Notes under the pieces: model-generated
Databases searched by the model: none
What the model was told of the DNA's origin: nothing
The model's input: only the letters and a program-made list of their open reading frames with translations
Part shown: positions 50,843 through 59,777 of the stretch, in pieces
How positions within the stretch are numbered: position 1 is the first letter of the stretch
How the letters are laid out: each line of letters begins with the position of its first letter
Translations under genes and position numbers: made by a program
DNA from: CAYMUB01 sp964393545
GTDB lineage: Bacteria; Patescibacteriota; Microgenomatia; Daviesbacterales; UBA10151
Assembly (NCBI GenBank): GCA_964393545.1
Contig: CAYMUB010000059.1
Coordinates: 1 to 64,000, forward strand
DNA: 64,000 nucleotides
Direction of reading: 5' to 3'

Positions 50843-52008
50843 TTAAAAGGTGATAAGTTAGGAATTGGGGCGGTATTTGATAGCAGAAAATTCTGGGTAT
50901 ATAAATAAATTGCCAAAGCAATAATTGGCAAAATAATTTTAAATTCCCTGGATGTTAAAATCTTCTCAAAGGCAATTAGTAAAAAAGGAAATATTGGTAA
51001 AGTGTATCTGCTAATATCCCGGTGAGCAACAAATGCGGAGGCTATCAGATAAGTAAGTACAAAAAATGCCAGTGGATATATTCTCTTTTGCCACAGGGTA
51101 ACGGCCCCCAAAAATCCAAGCATAAAAACATAAACAATATCCTCAAGCCAGATATCACCTACCCAGAATTGATGTTTATTAAATACCTGGAAAGGTGGAA
51201 AGGTTAAATGAATATTATCACCTGAATGAAAGTATGCCCAAAAATCCCCAAAAGTATGAGAGTACAGATAAAATATTCCCAAAAGTCCTAAAGGGATAGA
51301 AAGAAACGGAAAATACCTTAAATGATTTAAAAATGCCTTTTTAATACCTAATGTTTTTGACTCCAAATAATATTTGTAATGGACAAATATTGCCAAAGAG
51401 ATAAAAAGCAGAATTCCCGGGGGTCTGGTTAGTTGAGCAAGTAGTCCCAAAAAAGCAGATAAATATAAATCCATCTGTTTGTAATTTTTTTCAAACTTTA
51501 AGAAAAAATAAAGAGCAGAAATTACAAAAAATATAAACAAAGGCTCGGCAGATCCAACAGAATGTACAATTACCCACCTGGCAGGCAAAATTAAAAACAA
51601 TGCAGACAAAAATAAAGGATAGTGAGTTAATTTAAAATCCCTGACTAAAAAGTAAAAAGCCCAAACTGCCAAAAGGGTGGATAATAAAGTAACAAATAAC
51701 ATTGATTTTAAATATCCCAAAACAGGTGCAAACGTGCTTATTACTAAAGAATATCCAGGGAAGTGGGAGGCAAAATACACTGGGTCTTGAGATTGAGGTA
51801 AAGAGGTGATTAGACCGGGATTATAATAACTTTTGGCTATAACAATATACTCTAATCCATCAAAATTCCGGTAAATTGTGGAAAATCCTTCTTTAAAAGA
51901 TAATCCCCAAAAGCTAGGTAAAGACAACAAGTGTGGTAACCAAACAAGAAAAGTAATAATTATTGTTAGTGCAGCTAGCAAACTTAAATTTTTAATGGTT
52001 TTACCCAT
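50839..52008 (-). CDS. PIG-V/GT-C-like membrane mannosyltransferase-like protein
   Basis: 389 residues, about 10 membrane helices. The external loop STIYRNFDGLEYIVIAKSYYNPG holds an Asp in the position of the GT-C catalytic acid, and PVYFASHFPGYSLVISTFAP (HFPxYS motif) resembles PIG-V-type mannosyltransferases. SAEPLFIFFVISALYF and HRDISRYTLPIFPFLL are also typical. It likely transfers a hexose from a polyprenyl-phosphate carrier. Substrates are unknown. It is transcribed toward the GT2-GtrA gene. Confidence 0.7.
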   Translation of the reverse strand: MGKTIKNLSLLAALTIIITFLVWLPHLLSLPSFWGLSFKEGFSTIYRNFDGLEYIVIAKSYYNPGLITSLPQSQDPVYFASHFPGYSLVISTFAPVLGYLKSMLFVTLLSTLLAVWAFYFLVRDFKLTHYPLFLSALFLILPARWVIVHSVGSAEPLFIFFVISALYFFLKFEKNYKQMDLYLSAFLGLLAQLTRPPGILLFISLAIFVHYKYYLESKTLGIKKAFLNHLRYFPFLSIPLGLLGIFYLYSHTFGDFWAYFHSGDNIHLTFPPFQVFNKHQFWVGDIWLEDIVYVFMLGFLGAVTLWQKRIYPLAFFVLTYLIASAFVAHRDISRYTLPIFPFLLIAFEKILTSREFKIILPIIALAIYLYTQNFLLSNTAPIPNLSPFN

Positions 52009-52058
52009 ACTTTAATCATTCTAGCATGACAAGGTTTGGCTATGCTACACTTTATAAC

Positions 52059-54212
52059 ATGAAACTTGAACAGCTTTCAGTTTTTTTCCCATCTTTTAAT
52101 GAAGAAGGTAATATTGAACTTACAGTCAGCAAAGCAATCAAGATTTTAGAGCAATCAGGCCTGCAATATGAAATTATTATAGTTAATGATGGTTCAACAG
52201 ACAAAACCGCATTTGTTGCAGAAAATTTATCTAAAAGAAACTCAAAAGTTAGAGTTATCAATCATCCTCAAAACCTGGGTTATGGAGAGGCCTTAAAGTC
52301 AGGTTTCTATAATGCCAAATATGACACTATTGTCTATACAGATGGGGATGGTCAATTTGACTTTGCTGAAGTTACTAAATTCTTAGAAAAAATACAAAAT
52401 TTTGATTTGGTAATAGGCTACCGTATCAAAAGACAAGATCCTTTTCTTAGGAGATTATTTGGTAAAGGTTGGAGATTATCTTTATTAATTTTCTTTGGAC
52501 TAACTTTAAAAGATGTGGATTGTGGTTTTAAAATGATTAAAAGATCAGTACTTAAGAAAATTCCTCACCTGGAATCTCAAAGAGGAGCTATGATTAATGC
52601 TGAAGTTGCAATTAAAGCTAAGAAATTTGGTTTTAAAGTAGATCAAGTTGGAGTAAACCATTATCCCCGTATTTCAGGTAAACCTACTGGAGCAGGTGTT
52701 AGGGTGATTATTAAATCTTATCTTGACTTGCTAAGGTTGTGGTGGAAACTTAAAGATCAGAAAATGCTATTTATAGCTTTAATCTTAATCTTAGGTTTAG
52801 CAGCTTTCTTAAGACTCTACCAAATTCCTGGATATATGACTTTTTTAGGGGATGAGGGTAGGGATGCTTTAATTATGAAGAAAATATTATCCGGTGATTT
52901 GCCTATGATTGGTCCACCCACTTCTGTTGGGAATATCTATTTAGGGCCGCTTTATTACTACATGATGTTTTTATCCATGGCTCCAACAAATTTAAACCCT
53001 ATTTCTGCTGCAATTATGAATGCGCTGATTGGGATTTTAATTGTGGCCTTAGTTTATTATTTAGGAAAAATCTGGTTTGGTAGGATTGGGGGGATGGTTG
53101 CTTCCTTTCTTTATGCTATATCACCAGTGAATATTATCTACTCCCGTTCTTCCTGGAATCCCAACCCGGCCCCCTTTTTTGCATTACTTGGAATGTTTAG
53201 TCTTTATAGGGTACACAAAACAGGTAATTTCTTGTGGCTGGTGCTAACAGGTTTTGCTTTTGCTGCAGCAGCACAAATGCACTATTTATCCTTAATACTA
53301 ATTCCAATAGGAGTAATTTTGTTGATATATGAGGTCTGGGCTAGAAAAAATAGTCACATGAATTCTAAAAATCTACCCAAGGGGATCATGTTAGGGATGA
53401 TAACTTTTGCATTAGTAATGTCACCTTTAGTTATTTTTGATTTTAAACATAATTTCTTAAACTATAGAGCAATTACTGAACTCTTGTCTGGAAATGGTGC
53501 TGTTAAAGCAGCTGTTTTCTCAAATTTAGCAAGAATCCCATCTCTTTTTTCCTATAACTTAATTGGTAGATATATGACAGGAGAGAACTATATTTTACAA
53601 ATATTACTTTCCCTGCTTTTGCTCTTACCCTTTTTGTTATTGAGAACCTGGTCAATACTGGCTTTAGGAGTATGGCTTTTAGTAGGATTGTTTGGAGTCT
53701 CTTTTTACCAGCAAGATATATATGATCACTATTTAGGTTTTATGAATCCAGTCCCTTTTTTACTTTTGGGGTCTATTACTACAATTAAAATAATACCCCG
53801 TAAATTTGTAGCCGCTTTAATGATAACTTTAGTTCTCTCTTTAACTTATGTTAATTTTCAAAAAAGCCCTTTAAGGTTTCCCCCGAATAATCAATTGAAA
53901 AGAACAATTGATGTAGCAAAATTTATTATTAACGCATCACAAAATAAGGACTTTAATTTCGCATTAATTGCAAAAAGCAACTACGATTCTGCCTATCAAT
54001 TTTATTTAGATAAACTTGGTCATACACCAAAACAAGTCCCATTTGATAAAACCGGTCAATTGTTTGTAGTTTGTGAAGATGAAAGTTGTGACCCAACTCA
54101 TAATTCAAAATATGAAATAGTAGCTTATGGTTGGTCAAAGATAGATTGGATGAAAGAATTTGCGGGTGTTAAAATTTACAGACTTGTTCCTAATCCAACT
54201 GGTAAACCATGA
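52059..54212 (+). CDS. Fusion of GT2 polyprenyl-phosphate sugar synthase and GT39/PMT-like transferase
   Basis: 717 residues from the ATG at 52059. The frame is open to 52026, but TACACT at 52046-52051 seven bases upstream marks the likely -10 box. The GT2 domain (about 1-225) has LSVFFPSFNEEGNIELTVSKAI, VNDGSTDKT, VIYTDGDGQFDFAEV and the DCGFKMIKRSVL motif. A GT-C domain follows (about 240-717) with an early DEGRDALIMKKILSGDLPMIGPPTSVGNIYLGPLYYYMMF loop and about 12 helices. A single protein that both charges the lipid carrier and uses it would couple donor synthesis to transfer. It overlaps the next gene by four bases. Confidence 0.85.
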   Translation: MKLEQLSVFFPSFNEEGNIELTVSKAIKILEQSGLQYEIIIVNDGSTDKTAFVAENLSKRNSKVRVINHPQNLGYGEALKSGFYNAKYDTIVYTDGDGQFDFAEVTKFLEKIQNFDLVIGYRIKRQDPFLRRLFGKGWRLSLLIFFGLTLKDVDCGFKMIKRSVLKKIPHLESQRGAMINAEVAIKAKKFGFKVDQVGVNHYPRISGKPTGAGVRVIIKSYLDLLRLWWKLKDQKMLFIALILILGLAAFLRLYQIPGYMTFLGDEGRDALIMKKILSGDLPMIGPPTSVGNIYLGPLYYYMMFLSMAPTNLNPISAAIMNALIGILIVALVYYLGKIWFGRIGGMVASFLYAISPVNIIYSRSSWNPNPAPFFALLGMFSLYRVHKTGNFLWLVLTGFAFAAAAQMHYLSLILIPIGVILLIYEVWARKNSHMNSKNLPKGIMLGMITFALVMSPLVIFDFKHNFLNYRAITELLSGNGAVKAAVFSNLARIPSLFSYNLIGRYMTGENYILQILLSLLLLLPFLLLRTWSILALGVWLLVGLFGVSFYQQDIYDHYLGFMNPVPFLLLGSITTIKIIPRKFVAALMITLVLSLTYVNFQKSPLRFPPNNQLKRTIDVAKFIINASQNKDFNFALIAKSNYDSAYQFYLDKLGHTPKQVPFDKTGQLFVVCEDESCDPTHNSKYEIVAYGWSKIDWMKEFAGVKIYRLVPNPTGKP

Positions 54213-54946
54213 AAAAACTTTCTGTAGTTATTCCTTCATATAATGAGGCAGCTAATCTAAAAAAAGGAGTATTAAATCAAGTAGGCGACTATTTTTTCAA
54301 AAGTAAGATAGATTATGAAGTTTTGGTGGTAGATGACGGGTCTTTGGATGAGTCAGTAAAACTGATAAAAAAGTATACTTTAAAAAATAAAAACTTTAAG
54401 TTAATCCAAAATAGCCATGGAGGAAAAGCAATAGCAGTATTAACTGGCATGGAGAAATCCAGTGGAGAAGTAGTTTTGTTTACTGACATGGATCAGGCAA
54501 CTCCTATTAATCAATTAGCCAAATTCATTCCAAAGTTTGAAGAAGGATATGACATAGTTATTGGATCAAGGGATGGTAGAAAAGGAGCACCCATTATTAG
54601 GAAGTTATCTGCGTGGGGATTTTCAATCCTCCGGAGGATCATTTTAGGCTTGCCTTTTAAAGACACCCAATGTGGTTTTAAGGCTTTTTCTAAAGCTTCA
54701 ATTAACAAGATTCTTCCTGAAATTAAAAGCGAATGGGGAGTAGTTCATTTTCAAGGAGGAGCAGTGAATGCTGGATTTGATGTAGAGCTTTTATATCTGG
54801 CCAAAAAATATGGTTTTAAGATTGCAGAGATAGAGGTAGAGTGGAGTTATGTTGATACTGAAAGAGTACAAGTGGTTAAAGATGCCCTGGCAGCCATTTA
54901 TGATATGTTAAGAATTAGAATAAATGATTTCTCAAATAAGTATTAG
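54209..54946 (+). CDS. GT2 dolichyl-phosphate beta-glucosyltransferase-like protein
   Basis: 245 residues. KKLSVVIPSYNEAANLKKGVLNQV, VLVVDDGSLDESVKLI and VVLFTDMDQATPINQL (DxD), then VIGSRDGRKGAPIIRKLSAWGFSILRRIILGLPFKDTQCGFKAF, a pattern typical of ALG5-type polyprenyl-phosphate glucosyltransferases. No membrane helix is fused. It probably makes another polyprenyl-phosphate-linked sugar for the GT-C proteins downstream. It is coupled to the preceding fusion gene by a four-base overlap. Confidence 0.9.
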   Translation: MKKLSVVIPSYNEAANLKKGVLNQVGDYFFKSKIDYEVLVVDDGSLDESVKLIKKYTLKNKNFKLIQNSHGGKAIAVLTGMEKSSGEVVLFTDMDQATPINQLAKFIPKFEEGYDIVIGSRDGRKGAPIIRKLSAWGFSILRRIILGLPFKDTQCGFKAFSKASINKILPEIKSEWGVVHFQGGAVNAGFDVELLYLAKKYGFKIAEIEVEWSYVDTERVQVVKDALAAIYDMLRIRINDFSNKY

Positions 54947-54956
54947 GATAATTGTA

Positions 54957-54962
54957 TATAAT
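54957..54962 (+). promoter_or_regulatory. -10 box of the 54970 gene
   Basis: TATAAT seven bases before a GTG codon at 54970. The upstream TTG at 54952 would place the start before the promoter, so GTG is preferred. Confidence 0.55.
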
Positions 54963-54969
54963 TAAGATA

Positions 54970-56469
54970 GTGAAATTTGTTATCAGATATAAAACTGAAT
55001 TAATTATATTCTCAGTCTTAATAGTTACTTACTTCATATTGAGGTTGCCCAATTTAACTTTGCAGCCAATATTTGCAGATGAGGCAATTTATATTCGTTG
55101 GGCTCAGGTAATGAGATCTGAACCTACCTTGCGGTTTTTATCTCTTTCTGATGGGAAAACACCTCTTTTTATGTGGATAATGATTCCTTTTTTTAAGATC
55201 TTTAGTGATCCTTTATATGCAGGTAGGTTTTTATCAGTAATTTCAGGTTTCTTTACCTTACTTGGAGTATTCTTCTTATCAAAAAAGGTATTTAATATTA
55301 GAACTGCTCTTTGGGCATCTCTTCTGTATGTAATTACGCCATACACTGTTTTCTTTGACCGCATGGCTTTGGTTGACCCAATGTTATCGGCGTTTACTAT
55401 CTGGTCAATTTATTTTGCTATTTGGTTAATAAGAAGTCTCAGGTTAGATATTGCCATGATTTTGGGATATTTATTAGGAGGAGCACTTCTGACTAAAACT
55501 CCAGCTATGATGAATATACTGGTTCTACCGATTTCACTTTTAGGTCTTAGAAAGAATAAGCAGGATAAATATCCTCTTTTGAGAGCTTTAACACTTTTGG
55601 CAGTAGCTGCTTTAATTGCCTTAGTAATATATAACTTGTTAAGGTTAGGTCCAGGATTTCAACAACTTTCTGCCCGGAATGCTGATTATGTTTTTTCACC
55701 CTCAGAATTAAAAGGAAGAATCCTGGATCCTTTTATTCCCCATTTTCATGATATTTCTGATTGGTTTCCTAAACTTTTTACTACTCCGGTCTTAATTTTT
55801 GTATTTGTGGGGATTTTTTACTCCTTGTTAACATTTAATAAAACAGGATTAATTATGTTAATTTGGGTGATAGTTCCTTTTATGCTGGAAATGGCTTTTT
55901 TGAGAACATTTACAGCCCGTTATCTTTTAACCTCTATTGCTCCATTTTTAATCTTTGCGGCATTTGGTTTAACTAAAGTTTTAGAAAGAATAAGAATAAA
56001 AAATTCTCTAAAATTTACCATAGCATTGATAGTAATTTTACCGTTAGCTTTAAAGTTTGATTACCAGCTAATTAGCAGTCCTCCGCCAACTGATTTACCA
56101 AAAGAAGAGAGAAGAGGTTATTTTGAAGAGTGGACTGCAGGTTATGGATTAAAACAAATAGGCTTATTTTTGGATGAAGAGACAAAAAAGAAAAAAGTAG
56201 TAGTAGGAACAGCTGGATTTTTTGGAACTTTACCTGATGGATTGTATATTTATCTTGATAAATCAGATATTTCAGTTGTCGGAAGCTCAGCGACAGTTTC
56301 TGCCCAGATCAGAAAAGCTGCCCAGGAACATCCCACATATTTTGTAGGTAACAAAAAAGATTTAGAAAATAGTATTAAGAATGTAAAATTGATCTTTGAA
56401 TATCCTAAAGCCAAATCATTAGATGATTTAAAACAGGATTCAACTGTCCTTTACCAAGTTTTACCCTAG
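54970..56469 (+). CDS. GT39/ArnT-like membrane glycosyltransferase
   Basis: 499 residues from GTG at 54970. About 11-12 membrane helices. The first external loop carries QPIFADEAIYIRWAQVM with the Asp-Glu pair (DE) characteristic of ArnT/PMT enzymes, and DGKTPLFMWIMIPFFKIF and YVITPYTVFFDRMALVDPMLSAF follow as in bacterial PMTs. The C-terminal soluble part is about 120 residues. It transfers a sugar from polyprenyl phosphate to a surface acceptor. It begins a run of five consecutive large membrane proteins. Confidence 0.82.
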   Translation: MKFVIRYKTELIIFSVLIVTYFILRLPNLTLQPIFADEAIYIRWAQVMRSEPTLRFLSLSDGKTPLFMWIMIPFFKIFSDPLYAGRFLSVISGFFTLLGVFFLSKKVFNIRTALWASLLYVITPYTVFFDRMALVDPMLSAFTIWSIYFAIWLIRSLRLDIAMILGYLLGGALLTKTPAMMNILVLPISLLGLRKNKQDKYPLLRALTLLAVAALIALVIYNLLRLGPGFQQLSARNADYVFSPSELKGRILDPFIPHFHDISDWFPKLFTTPVLIFVFVGIFYSLLTFNKTGLIMLIWVIVPFMLEMAFLRTFTARYLLTSIAPFLIFAAFGLTKVLERIRIKNSLKFTIALIVILPLALKFDYQLISSPPPTDLPKEERRGYFEEWTAGYGLKQIGLFLDEETKKKKVVVGTAGFFGTLPDGLYIYLDKSDISVVGSSATVSAQIRKAAQEHPTYFVGNKKDLENSIKNVKLIFEYPKAKSLDDLKQDSTVLYQVLP

Positions 56470-56470
56470 C

Positions 56471-58168
56471 ATGCCAAAAATTTTTAGCAGAAATTTCATA
56501 TTTCCTCTATGTTTAGTTATTTTAACAATTCCTCTTTTCTACTTACTAATCCGCCCTGGATTTTTTCCCATGCAGGATGATCTGCAAGCTTTTAGAGTTC
56601 AACAGATGGTTAAGTGTTTGAAGGATTTTCAAATTCCCTGCAGGTGGATTCCTGATATGGGTTATCAATATGGATATCCTCAATTTAACTTTTATCCGCC
56701 CAGTGTTTTTTATATTGGTGGACTATTAAATTTAATAGGTATTCAGGTAATTGATGCAGTAAAGATATTATTTATTTTAGGATTTATATTATCGGCTTTA
56801 ACAATGTTTCTTTTTTTAAAAGATTTGCTAGGGAAGTGGCCTGCTTTTGTAGGTGCGATGCTCTATAGCATTGTTCCATATAAGGCTACTGAAGTGTATG
56901 TTAGAGGGTCCTTGTCAGAGTTTTGGGCTTTTGTATTTTTTCCGCTTATTTTTTGGTCTAGCTTACAACTAGTTAAAACCGGAAAAATAAAGTATATTGC
57001 CTGGCTTGCCTTTTCAGTTGGATTACTGTTGTTGACTCATAATCTGATGTCATTTATATTTTTACCAATCTTTGGAGTATGGGTAATTACTTTAGCGTTA
57101 GTTTGGAGAAAATGGCAAGAGCTGCCAAAAATAATTATCGCTAGTTTACTGGGCTTAGGGGTAGCTGCCTTTTTTACTATCCCTGTTATTTTTGAGAATA
57201 AATATGCTCATATAGAAACTTTAACTAGTGGATATTTTGACTATCGTCAACACTTTGTAGATTTAAAGCAATTATTTTTATCTAATCATTTTGGGTATGG
57301 GTCTTCCTACTTAGGACCCAATGATGATCTTTCCTTGTCAACAGGAATAGTGCAATGGATACTTGGTTTTTTAGCAGTAATACTTGTCTTGTTTAATTTT
57401 AAAAAAGATAAAAAAATAACTCTCATTACTTTAATACTTGCGATAAGCGTCTTAGGAGTTTTGTTTTTAATGCATCAAAAATCATCATTTATCTGGGAGA
57501 AACTACCTGGCTTAAATTTATTGCAATTTCCCTGGAGGTTTTTATCAGATAGCACTTTTCTTTTATCTATCTTGGATGCTATTGCTATCTATAAAATAAA
57601 CAGTTTCAGTAAGAATTTAGCTATCGGAGTGGGGGTAATTTCCATAGTTACTCTATTCATCCTGCACGGATTTTTCTTTCAGCCAAAATCATGGCTTAAT
57701 ATTTCTGATCAAGATAAATTTTCTGGAGAGTCTTGGGAAAAGCAATTAACTATCAGCATTTTTGATTATTTACCAATTTATGCCAAATTTCCGCCAAACA
57801 AAAAAGCTCCTGAACAACCAGAAACTTTGGAAGGAAAGGTTGAATTTATAAACTACCAAAAGTACAGTGATTCTCAAACAGGAGAAATAAAGGTAGAGAA
57901 AAATTCTACCTTAAGATTGCCTTTATTTGATTTTCCAGGCATGGAAGTTACAGTAGATGGTGAAAAAGTAGCCCATTGGCATGATGATTGCAGAGAACAA
58001 GAATATTGTCTGGGACTGATTACCTTCATGGTAAATGAGGGCAGTCACAAAATTAAAGCCGCGCTAAAAGATACGCCAGTACGATTACTTAGTAATATAA
58101 TCAGTATTATAAGTATTTCTATTGTGGGAATACTTTTTTTTAAAAAACATGAGAAATATACTAGTTAA
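56471..58168 (+). CDS. PTPS-related giant membrane protein, paralogue 1 of 4
   Basis: 565 residues, about 11 helices plus a C-terminal extracytoplasmic beta domain (about 450-540) and a last helix. The family signature is FFPMQDDLQAFRVQQMVKCLKDFQIPCRWIPDMGYQYGYPQFNFYPPSVFYIG near the N-terminus: an Asp pair, then IPCRWxPDxG and G(Y/F)PxFN. The database family name 6-pyruvoyl-tetrahydropterin-synthase-related is historical; the fold is GT-C-like and the function is unproven. MEVTVDGEKVAHWHDD in the tail is the conserved (V)-x-V-(D/N)G-K segment shared with the three following paralogues. It ends overlapping the next start by 20 bases. Confidence 0.75.
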   Translation: MPKIFSRNFIFPLCLVILTIPLFYLLIRPGFFPMQDDLQAFRVQQMVKCLKDFQIPCRWIPDMGYQYGYPQFNFYPPSVFYIGGLLNLIGIQVIDAVKILFILGFILSALTMFLFLKDLLGKWPAFVGAMLYSIVPYKATEVYVRGSLSEFWAFVFFPLIFWSSLQLVKTGKIKYIAWLAFSVGLLLLTHNLMSFIFLPIFGVWVITLALVWRKWQELPKIIIASLLGLGVAAFFTIPVIFENKYAHIETLTSGYFDYRQHFVDLKQLFLSNHFGYGSSYLGPNDDLSLSTGIVQWILGFLAVILVLFNFKKDKKITLITLILAISVLGVLFLMHQKSSFIWEKLPGLNLLQFPWRFLSDSTFLLSILDAIAIYKINSFSKNLAIGVGVISIVTLFILHGFFFQPKSWLNISDQDKFSGESWEKQLTISIFDYLPIYAKFPPNKKAPEQPETLEGKVEFINYQKYSDSQTGEIKVEKNSTLRLPLFDFPGMEVTVDGEKVAHWHDDCREQEYCLGLITFMVNEGSHKIKAALKDTPVRLLSNIISIISISIVGILFFKKHEKYTS

Positions 58169-59777
58169 AAACTTTCCTATTTTAATTATTCTGGGATTAT
58201 CGATATTAATCGTCTGGCCTTTATTTTTACACGGCTATTTTTCTCATCATGATGATTTACAGGTCATGAGAATTTTTGAGATGAGGAAGTGTTTTTTTGA
58301 TTTGCAGATTCCCTGCCGATGGGTGCCGGATATGGGTTTTGGCAATGGTTTTCCTTTATTTAATTACTATGGAGTATTCCCTTATTATATTGGGGCGGTC
58401 ATAAGTTACTTACTGGGATTTATTGGGGCAGCCAAGGCTCTATTTTTTATCCCTTTGGTTTTCGGAGGTATTTCAATGTATTTTCTAGCAAGAGAATTAG
58501 CAGGAAAATGGGTTGGTTTAACAGCAGGAGCCTTATATTTATTTGCTCCTTACAGATCTTTAGATACTTATGTCAGAGGGGCAGTTTCTGAAAGTTTTTC
58601 TTTGGCTATAATTCCTTTAGTTTTTTATTTTGGTTTAAAACTGGCTAGAGAAAAAACAACATATAATTTTACTTTATTTTCTTTAACATTAGGAGCTTTT
58701 TTAATCACCCACAACATTATGGATATGTTATTTGCTCCTTTATTGGTTCTTTTTTTGATTTATATAAAGATCATAGAAAAATCAAAAAATATGAAAAACT
58801 TAATCTTTGGTACAATCTTAGGATTTGGTTTATCGGCCTTTTTTTTAATCCCTGCTTTCCTGGAAAAAAACTTAATTCAAACAGAAGCTTTAACCAGATT
58901 TGATTTAGATTTTAGGGTGCATTTTGTAACAGTTAAACAATTATTCTTAGATAGATTTTGGGGTTATGGAGCATCAATTTTAGGACCGTTTGATACCATC
59001 TCATTTCAGATAGGTTGGCCTCACTGGTGGTTGGTTGTTGTTGGATTCTTGCTAGTTCTAAAAAATAAAAAACTATTGCCCTTAATATTTGTCTTTTTAG
59101 TTTCAATTTTTATGGCTCACAATAAATCTGCTTTTGTTTGGGAAAAAATTGGCATACTAAGATATACCCAATTTCCCTGGAGATTTTTATCTATAGCGAT
59201 ATTTTCTTCAAGTCTGATTGGAGGACTTGTGATAACCAGTGTTAAAAAAGAATGGCAAAAGTACCCGGCCATCTTAATTGTTATTTTAACTGTGTTGTTA
59301 AATTATAGTTACTTTAAACCGGATAAATTTTATTTTGATTTAACAGATGAAAAAAAATTATCAGGAATTTTATGGGATGATCAAAGAAGAGCAGCTATTT
59401 TAGATTATTTGCCAAAGGAAGCTTATGAACCAAAAGAATCTGCACCTGATAAGCCACTGGTGATTGAGGGGCAGTCTGATATTAGAAACTTTGTGGTCAG
59501 ATCAAACTCTTGGAGATTCGATGTTGATGTAAAAAAAGCTGCTAAGATTGAGATACCAGTTTTTGATTTTCCTAATTGGGAGGTTTTTGTAAATGGGAAA
59601 AAAGTATCCCACAATAAGGATAATTTACTAAAGAGAATTCAGTTTAACTTGGAGCAAGGGAACTATCAAGTAACTGGTAAGTTTAAAGATACCTTTATAA
59701 GACAAATATCTAATTTATTAACACTATTTTCTTTGGTGGGATTACTGTTATATGTTAAAAAACTTAAAAAAATCTAA
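58149..59777 (+). CDS. PTPS-related giant membrane protein, paralogue 2 of 4
   Basis: 542 residues from the ATG at 58149 (MRNILVKNFPILIIL); an in-frame ATG at 58122 lies deeper in the previous gene and is less likely. It shares FSHHDDLQVMRIFEMRKCFFDLQIPCRWVPDMGFGNGFPLFNYYGVFPYYIG, APYRSLDTYVRGAVSES and FPNWEVFVNGKKVSH with its neighbours. It has about 11 membrane helices and a C-terminal beta domain. The conserved double Asp/His-Asp in loop 1 suggests a catalytic acid; donor and acceptor are unknown. It is part of an overlapping four-gene array. Confidence 0.75.
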   Translation: MRNILVKNFPILIILGLSILIVWPLFLHGYFSHHDDLQVMRIFEMRKCFFDLQIPCRWVPDMGFGNGFPLFNYYGVFPYYIGAVISYLLGFIGAAKALFFIPLVFGGISMYFLARELAGKWVGLTAGALYLFAPYRSLDTYVRGAVSESFSLAIIPLVFYFGLKLAREKTTYNFTLFSLTLGAFLITHNIMDMLFAPLLVLFLIYIKIIEKSKNMKNLIFGTILGFGLSAFFLIPAFLEKNLIQTEALTRFDLDFRVHFVTVKQLFLDRFWGYGASILGPFDTISFQIGWPHWWLVVVGFLLVLKNKKLLPLIFVFLVSIFMAHNKSAFVWEKIGILRYTQFPWRFLSIAIFSSSLIGGLVITSVKKEWQKYPAILIVILTVLLNYSYFKPDKFYFDLTDEKKLSGILWDDQRRAAILDYLPKEAYEPKESAPDKPLVIEGQSDIRNFVVRSNSWRFDVDVKKAAKIEIPVFDFPNWEVFVNGKKVSHNKDNLLKRIQFNLEQGNYQVTGKFKDTFIRQISNLLTLFSLVGLLLYVKKLKKI

